A DNA stretch of 64,000 nucleotides. Origin: Arthrobacter sp. Bz4 (lineage in GTDB: Bacteria; Actinomycetota; Actinomycetes; Actinomycetales; Micrococcaceae). The position numbers were made by a program, and so were the translations under genes. The stretch lies in the NCBI RefSeq assembly GCF_003075455.1, contig NZ_QDAE01000005.1, forward strand, positions 124,001-188,000, read 5' to 3'. Shown here piece after piece: positions 1 to 7,616 of the stretch; the first letter of the stretch is position 1; the number at the start of each line of letters is the position of its first letter. The notes under the pieces are model-generated. The model was not told the DNA's origin. It made no database searches and saw nothing but the letters and a program-made list of their open reading frames with translations.

Positions 1-583
1 AGGCGCCCTCCGCCTTGATCTGCTCGGCGGCAACGGCATATTCCTCCCAGGTGGTGGGAACCTCGATGCCGGCCTCCTCGAAGAGATCGGCGCGGTAGTA
101 CATGGCCATGGGGCCGCTGTCCTGCGGGATGGCGTAGACGGAGCCCTCCTCGCCGAAGGTCGTCTGTCCCCACGTCCAATCGACGAACTGGTCGGCGGCC
201 TCCGTGACGCCAGCGCACTCGGCGATGTTTTCCAGCCCGTCCTGGACACGGAAGTTCGGCAGTGCGTCGTACTCGATCTGGCCGAGGTCGGGTGCGTTGC
301 CAGCCTGAATCTGATTGAAGAAGTTCTGGTAGGTACCGGAGTTGCCGTTGGGTCCGGTCTGCACGGTGACCTGGATGTCCGGGTTCTCCTCGTTCCACAG
401 TTCAACTACCTGGTCCATCCCTGGAACCCAGGTGGTGAAGTTCAGCTCGACTGGCCCCTCGGAGGCCTCGCAGGGTGCCGCTTCGGCCCCTCCGCCCGAG
501 CTGTCCCCGCCGGCTGAACAACCGGTGAGAGCCAGCGCAGAGATGGCAAAGGCCGCGGTGACTTTTCCGTAATGCGCGCGCAT
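1..583 (-). CDS. Sugar ABC transporter substrate-binding lipoprotein (C-terminus outside window)
   Basis: This is the extracellular solute-binding protein (family 1, MalE-like) of a sugar ABC importer. The N-terminus is a lipoprotein signal: a short basic start, a hydrophobic run and a lipobox ending LALTGC, so it should be anchored outside the membrane by the Cys. The mature part begins with a Gly/Ser linker, then VELNFTTWVPGMDQVVELWN, typical of the first lobe of the family. The ATG is preceded by AGGAAA. It is the last gene of a minus-strand operon behind two permeases and a beta-galactosidase, which suggests a beta-galactoside or galacto-oligosaccharide ligand; this is inference. About 194 residues are visible and the rest runs off the left edge. 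Confidence 0.9.
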   Translation of the reverse strand, partial: MRAHYGKVTAAFAISALALTGCSAGGDSSGGGAEAAPCEASEGPVELNFTTWVPGMDQVVELWNEENPDIQVTVQTGPNGNSGTYQNFFNQIQAGNAPDLGQIEYDALPNFRVQDGLENIAECAGVTEAADQFVDWTWGQTTFGEEGSVYAIPQDSGPMAMYYRADLFEEAGIEVPTTWEEYAVAAEQIKAEGA

Positions 584-662
584 TGTTTTTCCTATCGGTG
601 GTAGTTCAGTGCAGGAGCGGATGTCCCTGCACCAGGTGGTGCTGATTGTGAAAATCTGTGTG

Positions 663-1592
663 CTATTTGACGCCGCCGGCGCCGAGCCCGCTGCTCCAGA
701 AGCGTTGTAGTGCGAGGAACGCGATGATCAGCGGGACAATCGAGACGAGAGCTCCGACAAGCACCAGGGACCGCAGTTCGGGGATCTGGCTGATCTGGCT
801 GTTCCACGCGTAGAGGCCCAGGGTGACCGGGAAGAGTACCTGATCGCGGAGCATGATGAGAGGAAGGAAGAAGTTGTTCCAGATCGCCACGAACTGGAAG
901 AGGAAAATCGTGACCAGCGCGGGAGCCATCAGGCGGGTGGAGACCGTGAAGAAGGTCCGGACCTCCCCCGATCCGTCCAGTCGCGCTGCCTCGAGCAACT
1001 CCCCGGGGACGCTGGCCGCCGCGTAGATCCGGGCCAGGTAGACGCCAAACGGGCTGACCAGGCTCGGCAGGAACACCGCCCACATGGTGTTTGTCAGATT
1101 GGCCTGGCTGAAGATCAGGAAGAGCGGCAAAGCCAGCGCTGTCGCGGGAACAAGGACACCGCTGAGCACGATGTTGAAGATCGCCTCGCGTCCCTTGAAC
1201 TCGTATTTAGCGAGCGCGTACCCGCACATCGCGGCAATGACGGTGCCGAGCAGGGCCCCGATCCCCGCGTAGATGGCCGAGTTCAGGAGCCACCGGCCGA
1301 ACAGTCCGTCGTTGTAGGTGAATAGCCGTCCCAGGTTGTTGAAGAAGGTTCCGAACGAATTCGCCGTGAACCACAGCGGCGCCGTCGACGTGATTTCGCC
1401 ACCGGTTTTCGTTGAGGTGGTGAGGAGCCACCAGATGGGGGTCAGAAAGTAGAGCGTGAAAACACCCATGATGAGCATCGCGGCGCTGCGCGACATGATG
1501 CTCTGGCGGGGTCCACGCGCGGTGTCTTCCCGGGGCGGTCTGGGTCCTCCACCGCGTGGGCGTTTGGAGGCCGTGGCTGGGGCTGCGGTCAC
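663..1592 (-). CDS. Carbohydrate ABC transporter permease (MalG type)
   Basis: Inner-membrane permease of a binding-protein-dependent sugar importer, 309 aa, close to the family norm of about 280-300 aa. After a basic, Pro-rich cytoplasmic N-terminus there are about six hydrophobic segments. The EAA loop that docks the ATPase is visible as LLEAARLDGSGEVRTFF, and LPLIMLRDQVLFPVTLGL is typical of the MalG C-terminal region. The start overlaps the stop of the MalF-type partner by 4 bp, which implies translational coupling. No ATPase subunit is encoded in the operon; actinobacterial sugar importers often share an MsiK-type ATPase encoded elsewhere, so that is the likely energiser (inference). Confidence 0.93.
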   Translation of the reverse strand: MTAAPATASKRPRGGGPRPPREDTARGPRQSIMSRSAAMLIMGVFTLYFLTPIWWLLTTSTKTGGEITSTAPLWFTANSFGTFFNNLGRLFTYNDGLFGRWLLNSAIYAGIGALLGTVIAAMCGYALAKYEFKGREAIFNIVLSGVLVPATALALPLFLIFSQANLTNTMWAVFLPSLVSPFGVYLARIYAAASVPGELLEAARLDGSGEVRTFFTVSTRLMAPALVTIFLFQFVAIWNNFFLPLIMLRDQVLFPVTLGLYAWNSQISQIPELRSLVLVGALVSIVPLIIAFLALQRFWSSGLGAGGVK

Positions 1593-2518
1593 TGGGTAAC
1601 CTTCCGCTGGGTCGACTTCAGGAAGACGAAGGAGAGGATGAACGTGGCGAGTGCGAGGACCACCGAGAACGCCGCGGCCAGATTGTAGTTTGGAACCGAC
1701 GCGGTGGTGTAGACCGCGAGGTTGGGCGTGAACGTGCTGTTGATCGCCGAGCTGAAGCTACGCAGGGTCTGCGGTTCGGCGAGCAGCTGCAGGGTGCCGA
1801 TGATCGAAAAGACCGCCGTCAGGATGATCGCCGGGATCACCAGGGGGATCTTGATGCGCCACGCGATCTGGATGTTGCTCGCCCCGTCGAGCCTCGCGGC
1901 CTCGTAGATTTCGGTGGGGATCGCCAGCAGCGACGCATAGATGATGAGCATGTTGTACCCGACATACACCCAGGTCACGATGTTGGCTATGGCCCAGAGC
2001 ACGAGGTTCGCCGACAGGAAGTCGACGTTCGATGTCACCGCGCCGAAGGGTGAGAGCGACGGCGAGTAGAGGAACCCCCACATGATGGCGGCGATTACTC
2101 CCGGGACGGCGTAGGGGGCGAAGAACGCCAGGCGGAAGAACTTTTTCCCCTTCAACAGCGGTGAATCCAGCAGCAGGGCGAACAGGAGCGCCAGCCCCAG
2201 CATGATGGGCACCTGTACAGCGCCGAACACCATCACCCGGCCCACCGAAGCCCAGAACGCGCCGTCCTGGAAGACCTGCTCGTACTGCACAAAGCCGCCG
2301 AAGACCTGGCGGGGTGCGCCGAATGTCCCTTCGCGCTCGACGGTGAGCAGCGACTGCACAATCGCGTAGACGATCGGAATTGCGTAGAAGGCGAGGAACA
2401 GGAGCCCGAACGGCGCGATGAACAGGGCGACGGCGCGGCGCTGCGCTCCCGACGAACGGTTTTTCCTCACGACCGGAGGGGCCTTTGGCGCCCCGACCGG
2501 AGGGTTAGTGACTGTCAT
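1589..2518 (-). CDS. Carbohydrate ABC transporter permease (MalF type)
   Basis: Partner permease of the MalG-type subunit, about 309 aa, with six predicted membrane segments. The EAA docking loop is present as IYEAARLDGASNIQIAW. The chosen ATG has AAAGGAT about 7 nt upstream; an ATG three codons earlier would place the start almost on that ribosome-binding site. The start lies inside the 3' end of the beta-galactosidase gene, so the two genes are coupled. Together with the binding protein it should import the sugar hydrolysed by the upstream GH42 enzyme. Confidence 0.92.
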   Translation of the reverse strand: MTVTNPPVGAPKAPPVVRKNRSSGAQRRAVALFIAPFGLLFLAFYAIPIVYAIVQSLLTVEREGTFGAPRQVFGGFVQYEQVFQDGAFWASVGRVMVFGAVQVPIMLGLALLFALLLDSPLLKGKKFFRLAFFAPYAVPGVIAAIMWGFLYSPSLSPFGAVTSNVDFLSANLVLWAIANIVTWVYVGYNMLIIYASLLAIPTEIYEAARLDGASNIQIAWRIKIPLVIPAIILTAVFSIIGTLQLLAEPQTLRSFSSAINSTFTPNLAVYTTASVPNYNLAAAFSVVLALATFILSFVFLKSTQRKVTQ

Positions 2519-4572
2519 GGCCTGCATCCTTTCGGCCCTGAGCCAGGCCGTGGGCGTCGGGGATTTCTGGGGTGGTACGAACCACGCGCACTGCGCCGGC
2601 GGGAACGACGACGACGCCGGACACGGCCTCGTCAGTCAACAGTTCCAGGCCGCTGACCCGGTGTTTGCGGTCCTCGGTGGTGTGGTTGATCAGGAAAACG
2701 TACTCATGGCCGTTGCCGCGCCGCGTGATCGACTCGAGCCCTGACTGCACCTCGGGCAGTGTCACGCTGGCGGTCACCGCGGCTCGCAGCAGCAGGTCCT
2801 TCAAGACGCCACGGTCCAGTACCGTCGCGGCATACCAGGCCTCACCGGCCCCATAGTGGTTGCGGGTCACTGCTGGGGTGCCCACGTGGGTGCCGGTGGC
2901 ATAACTCAGGATGGCTTCGGCTCTCGTGAGGTGGAGCGCTTCGGACCAGAGAGAGGCGGGGGACCCGTTGTCGAGGGTGAGCGGATGTGCCGGATCGAGA
3001 GGGAAGAACTCCTCCGTGCGGATACCCAGCAGGTCCCTGAATGCTCCGGGGTACCCGCCGGGGCGCACTCTTTCGTTCTCGTCAACGATTCCGCTGAAGA
3101 AGCTGATGAAGGCGGACCCGCCGTCGTCGACGAAATCCCTGATGACCGCGGCATGCTCGTCCCGGATCAGATACAGGTTCGGGACCACCACCAGCTTGTA
3201 GCGGGAGAGCGGAGCGCCGGGGGCGACGACGTCGACAGTGAGTCCGGCTTCCCACAGCGCAGTGTAGGCAGCGTGGACCTGGCCGATGTAGCTGACGTCA
3301 CCCGACGGGTGCGACTCCTGGTCGTGGGCCCACCATGCCTCCCAGCTGAAGACGAGCGCCACCTCGGCGTGCACCGTGGTTCCGCCCAGCTCGCGCAGCT
3401 TTCGGAGGCTGCGCCGAGGCCGACGACGTCGCGCCAGGTCTGCGAATCGGTGCCGGCGTGGGGGAGCATGGCGGAGTGGAATTTCTCGCTGCCCTGCAGA
3501 GACGCGCGCCACTGGAAGAAGCAGAGGCCATCGGCGCCACGTGCCAGGTGGCCGAGTGAGTTGCGGACCATCTCGCCGGGCCCCTTGGCAATGTTGCGGG
3601 GTTGCCAGTTTACGGCGCCGGTGGAATGTTCCATCAGCAGCCACGGCTTGCCCTGGGCGAGTCCGCGGGTGGTGTCGGCGGCGAACGCCAGCTCAACCAG
3701 GGGCGCGTCGAGCCGGTGGTCGAGGTAATGGTCGTTGGCGATGACGTCCATCTCAGGGGCCCAGGTCCAGTAATCCTGGTTGCGGATGTGGGCGGCAACC
3801 ATGAAGTTGGTGGTGATGGGGATGGAACTGTGGTTCCGGATCACTGCGGCTTCAGCCTGGTAGTAGTCAAGCAGTGCGTCGGAACTGAAGCGTTGGAAAT
3901 CGAGTTCCTGGGTGGGGTTCAAAGCCGAAATGGTGGCCCGCGGGGGGAGGATCTGTGCCCAGTCCGAGTAGCGCTGGCTCCAGAAGGAGGTGCCCCAGGC
4001 CCGGTTGAGCTCGTCAACGGTGGTGTAGCGGTGGTGCAGCCAGGTGCGGAACGCGGCGGCTGAGACGTCGCAGTAACACAGCGCGTTGTGGCAGCCCAGT
4101 TCATTGGAGACGTGCCATACGGTGACCGCGGGGTGGTTGCCGTACCGTTGCGCCACCCGCTCCACCAGCCGGAGTGCGCGCTCGCGGAATATCGGGGAGC
4201 TGGGGCACCACGCCTGGCGTCCGCCGGGCCACCGCCGGGTGCCGTCGGCCATTTGCGGAAGGATTTCCGGGTGCAGGGCGGTCAGCCAGGGGGGAGGGGA
4301 GGAGGTGCCGGTCCCGAGGTTCACCGAAATACCGTTGGCATGCAACAGCGCAATGACCTCGTCCAGCCGGTCAAACGTCACGACGCCGTCGGCGGGTTCC
4401 AGCTCAGCCCAGCCGAAGATGTTGATGGCGGCGAGGTTGACGCCCGCCTCCTTCATCAGCCGGATGTCCTCGGGCCACACGGCGGATCCCATTGCTCAGG
4501 GTTGTAGTCGCAGCCGTAGACCAGGTCTCCGTTGCCGGAGAGATCTGTGACAGTGGTGGTGCTCGAATTCAA
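2505..4572 (-). CDS. GH42 beta-galactosidase, interrupted by two apparent single-base deletions
   Basis: Glycoside hydrolase family 42 beta-galactosidase, about 689 aa when repaired, the usual length of the family. The N-terminus reads DLSGNGDLVYGCDYNPEQW in one frame and continues as AVWPEDIRLMKEAGVNLAAI in the next, with a break near 4483. The acid/base Glu lies in WHVSNELGCHN and the nucleophile Glu in LLMEHSTGAVNWQ. A second break near 3419 separates this (beta/alpha)8 barrel from the trimerisation and C-terminal domains. Each break is repaired by adding one base to a GG or CC pair, and no other stop appears, so sequencing error is likelier than gene death. The TTG start follows GAGGAG at good spacing. 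It heads a sugar-uptake operon opposite a LacI regulator and should hydrolyse imported beta-galactosides in the cytoplasm. Confidence 0.88.
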
Positions 4573-4634
4573 CCGGGCTCCTCGTCGTCGATAGTGGACG
4601 TTCAGTTCGAGGGCGGCCGGTGAAGCGGATGCGT

Positions 4635-4652
4635 TCTGTGAACGCTCCCAGA
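4635..4652. promoter_or_regulatory. LacI-family operator, proximal copy (O2)
   Basis: An 18-bp imperfect palindrome, TCTGTGAACGCTCCCAGA, in the leader of the beta-galactosidase operon. It differs from the second copy 48 bp away by one base. The centre is slightly degraded (CGCT instead of CGTT), so it is probably the weaker site. A LacI-family gene starts about 150 bp away, facing the other direction. Two sites would allow looping or roadblock repression; this is inference. Confidence 0.75.
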
Positions 4653-4682
4653 ATCGGGCTAATGAACTCGCCTTCGAGGTCT

Positions 4683-4700
4683 TCTGTGAACGTTCCCAGA
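4683..4700. promoter_or_regulatory. LacI-family operator, promoter-overlapping copy (O1)
   Basis: TCTGTGAACGTTCCCAGA is a near-perfect 18-bp palindrome centred on AACGTT, the CG-centred symmetry typical of LacI/GalR operators. It overlaps the -10 region of the predicted beta-galactosidase promoter on the minus strand, where a bound repressor would block RNA polymerase. Confidence 0.8.
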
Positions 4701-4727
4701 GTAAGGCACGTCACATTTGCTTGTCAA
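4698..4727 (-). promoter_or_regulatory. Predicted promoter of the beta-galactosidase/ABC operon
   Basis: On the minus strand a consensus -35 box TTGACA (4727-4722) is followed after 18 bp by TACTCT (4703-4698). The strong -35 with a weaker -10 overlapped by operator O1 fits a tightly repressed, inducible promoter. The leader to the TTG start is about 120 nt and contains the second operator. Confidence 0.6.
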
Positions 4728-4806
4728 CGAAATTATTTGGCCGCGGGTGCGATGCGAGCCTGGGGCAGGCCACGGCCGCAGGCAGCGGCTCGGCTAAGGT
4801 ACAGGT

Positions 4807-5823
4807 ATGGAGTCAACGCGCACGCGCATCCGCAGGGCAACCATCAATGATGTTGCGTCGGCTGCCGGGCTGTCCCGTGGGACGGTGTCGCGGGTTGTCA
4901 ACGGGGAACGCTATGTGTCCGAGGATGCGAAACTGGCCGTGGAAGAAGCGATCCTGCGGGTCGGATATGTGCGTAACTCGGTGGCCAGGAATCTGGTCCG
5001 GCAGGAGTCCGGGGCCATCGGACTGATCATTCACGAACCTCACTCGCTGTTGTTTGAAGACCCCAACATCGGGTCGATTCTGCTGGGCGCCAACGCGGTA
5101 TTGTCAGCCGCGGACTACCAGCTGGTGTCGCTCATCATCGACTCCGAACGCGATAGCCGCAGGGTTGCCGACTATCTTCAGGGTGGCTTGGTGGACGGCG
5201 CGGTGATCGTGTCCGCGCGGGCGTCCGACCCGATTGCCTTGGCGGTCAAGAATCTCGGTGTGCCTGCGGCCTTCGTCGGCCACCCACCGGGGATCCCGGA
5301 TATTCCGTATGTTGCTATCGATAACGCAGCGGCGGCCGAAGCCATCACCGCCCGACTGTTGGGCACTGGACGTACCCGGGTGGCCATGATCGCGTGCGCG
5401 CTTGACCGTGACTCCGGCCAGGACCGGCTGGCCGGGTTCAAGGCCGCGATGGGGGATTTGTTTGATCCAGGGCTGGTGGTGGAGTACCCGTTGTACACGT
5501 ATGGGTTTGGGCTGGAGGGGATGCAGGAGTTGCTCAGGCGTCGCCCCGACCTCGACGGCGTCTTCGCGGCCTCCGATGCTGTGGCCGCCGGGGCGATGAC
5601 GGCCCTGCAGGAAAGTGGTCGACAGGTCCCGGAGGACGTGGGGATTGTCGGGTTCGACGACAGTAGCTGGGCGCTGCGGTGCCGGCCACAGCTGTCAACG
5701 GTCAGGCAACCGGCGGATCTGCTGGGTAAACGGGCGGCGGAACTGGTGCTGGCCCAGATCAGAGGGTTGCCGAGCCCAGCGGAAGTGCTGGAGACGTCAG
5801 TGATGTGGCGGGGATCGGCCTAG
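4807..5823 (+). CDS. LacI/GalR family transcriptional regulator
   Basis: DNA-binding repressor of 338 aa, the usual length. The N-terminal helix-turn-helix reads TINDVASAAGLSRGTVSRVV, followed by the hinge helix region (SVARNLVRQ) and a periplasmic-binding-protein-like sensor domain ending GIVGFDDSSWALRCRPQLST. It is divergent from the beta-galactosidase/ABC operon with two matching palindromes between, so it probably represses that operon and releases on a galactoside. A TAAGGT hexamer ends 6 nt before the ATG and there is no Shine-Dalgarno, so its own mRNA may be leaderless. It could also be autoregulated. Confidence 0.93.
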   Translation: MESTRTRIRRATINDVASAAGLSRGTVSRVVNGERYVSEDAKLAVEEAILRVGYVRNSVARNLVRQESGAIGLIIHEPHSLLFEDPNIGSILLGANAVLSAADYQLVSLIIDSERDSRRVADYLQGGLVDGAVIVSARASDPIALAVKNLGVPAAFVGHPPGIPDIPYVAIDNAAAAEAITARLLGTGRTRVAMIACALDRDSGQDRLAGFKAAMGDLFDPGLVVEYPLYTYGFGLEGMQELLRRRPDLDGVFAASDAVAAGAMTALQESGRQVPEDVGIVGFDDSSWALRCRPQLSTVRQPADLLGKRAAELVLAQIRGLPSPAEVLETSVMWRGSA

Positions 5824-5834
5824 GCAGCCGGGCG

Positions 5835-6272
5835 TTACCCCCGCAGCCGTCGTCGGGCCTGTCTGATTGCCTCGGTACACTGGCGGATCCCGCCAGCGCA
5901 GTAATATATGTCTTCCCGATAGCGCCGCCGCACCCAGCGCAGCAGCCGGTCCGTCAGACTGACCTGAGTGCGCGCATCGCTGGGATTGGTCATCAGCCAC
6001 CGGCTGTCGAGAAAACCCGGCAGGCAGTAGATCAGATCGTGGGCGTCGAACAGCCGCAGGAAGGCACCGTTCGGTTGAAACTCACGTTCGGCAGCGAGAA
6101 TGATTCCGGATTCCGGCCCTAGCAGCACCGTAGCGTCCACTGACTCAAGGTAATGGCACAGGTGGGCCATCACCCGGTAGTACCGCGCGCCGACGACATG
6201 ACTGCGGCCCGCACTTTCGTCCGCCAGGAACGAACGCAGAATGACATCTATTCGTGGGGTTTTTGCTTCCAT
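5835..6272 (-). CDS. Conserved hypothetical protein (145 aa)
   Basis: I do not recognise a named family. The protein is rich in Arg and aromatic residues (RWVRRRYREDIYYCAGG), has two Cys near the C-terminus and no obvious membrane segment or signal peptide. It converges on the LacI regulator gene with an 11-bp gap. Codon choice is GC-rich at third positions like its neighbours, which supports a real gene. A low-complexity GAC/GCC repeat lies just upstream. Confidence 0.7.
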   Translation of the reverse strand: MEAKTPRIDVILRSFLADESAGRSHVVGARYYRVMAHLCHYLESVDATVLLGPESGIILAAEREFQPNGAFLRLFDAHDLIYCLPGFLDSRWLMTNPSDARTQVSLTDRLLRWVRRRYREDIYYCAGGIRQCTEAIRQARRRLRG

Positions 6273-6306
6273 GACCAGACTCTTCCACCCGCCACCGACA
6301 CTTTCC

Positions 6307-6351
6307 GGCGACGACGACGGCGACGACGCCGACGACGCCGACGACGGCGAG
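6307..6351. repeat. CGACGA/CGCCGA trinucleotide-type low-complexity repeat
   Basis: About 45 bp of near-perfect CGAC-GAC-GCC triplets lie in the gap between the 145-aa gene and the stop of the THUMP-like methyltransferase. No gene on either strand needs this stretch. Such tracts can slip during replication. No function can be read from the sequence. Confidence 0.6.
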
Positions 6352-6377
6352 TGGCCACGCGGGAGCAGCTGACGCCG

Positions 6378-7615
6378 TCAGGCGGTGACGGGCTCGACGA
6401 CGATCGCCACCCGATCCTCGCCGATCCGGGTGAGGACCAGCGTGGCCTTCTTTTTTCCGGCGGATTTACGGGCCTTCCCCGACCCGGCGAGGAGCTGCTT
6501 GCGAAGTTCTTCGGGGGTCACCGAGGTGCCGCGTTTTTTGATGTCCAGCACGCCGATGCCGTTCTCGCGGACCCACGTCCGGAGGGCCTTGACGTTATAC
6601 GGCATCACGCTCAACACCTTGTAGGCGCGGGCGAACGGAGTTTCCTGCAGGTTCGGGGCGCAGATGTATGCGATCCGCGGATCCAGCAGGTGGCCGTCCA
6701 GTTGACGTGCGACGTCCGCCACCAGCCCGGCGCGGATCACCGCGCGTCCGGCTCGTATAGGTACCCTTCGGGGGCGCCGATCGGCGGGCGGGTTCCGTCG
6801 TCGAAATCGGCTGCACTGGTGAGCTCCGCGGCACCGTGGGAGCTAATCACCAGCGCGGAACGGCGCACGTCGGGGCGCTTCAGGGAGTTGAACCAGAGTG
6901 ACACCTCAGTGACATCCCCATCGACGGATACCCACTGCGCCTCGCACCCGGCGGGCACCGCCTCGTGGGGGATGCCCGGGCCTAGCTTCACCCCGACTGG
7001 GGTCCCTTCGTCGGCGAGCCGCTCGACGAAGGACAGGGGAGGGGAAAATGCCTCCGGGTCAAAGATCCGGGTGGTGCCCGAGGTGCTCGTGGTGCGGCGG
7101 GCGGGGTCCAGCCAGACGCCGTCGTACCCGGTGAGGTCGAACGACTCCGCATCGCCACCCACCACAGTCGCATTGGGCCAGGGCATCAAGTTCATGGTTG
7201 CGGCGGCGGCGGTCGTCTCGTCGATCTCCACGGCAGTGACCTGGCGGTCCAGGCTGGCCAGGGCGATCGCGTCAGCACCAATCCCGCAGCCCAGGTCGGC
7301 GACCCGTTCGAGGCCAGCCGTGACAAAGCGTTCAGCATGATGGGCAGCCACACCGAGGCGGGTGGCCTGTTCCAGACCGGCGGCGGTGAACAGCATGCGG
7401 GCTGCGAACGGCCCAAACTTCGTTTCCGCCTTGGAGCGCAACCGGGACTGGGTCAGAGCGGCCGAGATGACCACCGGGTCGTGCCCTGCCCGGCGCAGCG
7501 AGGTGCTCAGGCGCATCGTGTCGGCTTCGTTGTACGGAGCCAGGGAGTTCAACAGTTCCCAGCCCGCAGGGGTCAGGAGCGGCGCGATCAGGTCAGTCGC
7601 GGCGTCGGAGGCCAT
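6378..7615 (-). CDS. Class I SAM-dependent methyltransferase with THUMP-like C-terminal domain (one frameshift)
   Basis: Repaired, this is a 412-aa protein. The N-terminal two thirds form a Rossmann methyltransferase: SAM-binding motif I RVADLGCGIGADAIALA near residue 108, an acidic motif II (AVEIDE) and VWLDPAR at motif IV. The C-terminal ~120 residues (AGLVADVARQLDG to VAIVVEPVTA) match the THUMP-like extension that relatives carry in one chain. The two parts are in different frames, joined at about 6743, where one extra G turns PDAR-stop into PDAAVIRAG. The ATG chosen is 2 bp after the prfC stop; an in-frame ATG 27 nt earlier lies inside prfC. RNA is the likely substrate class given the THUMP-like domain (inference). 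Confidence 0.8.
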
Positions 7616-7616
7616 C

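Noticed and set aside
2856-4550. Several plus-strand open frames opposite the beta-galactosidase
   Set aside because: All are antisense to a gene with clear GH42 motifs.
6153-7340. Plus-strand open frame of 395 codons with a run of Arg
   Set aside because: It overlaps the methyltransferase and crosses the triplet repeat, which creates the Arg run. It has no start signal.
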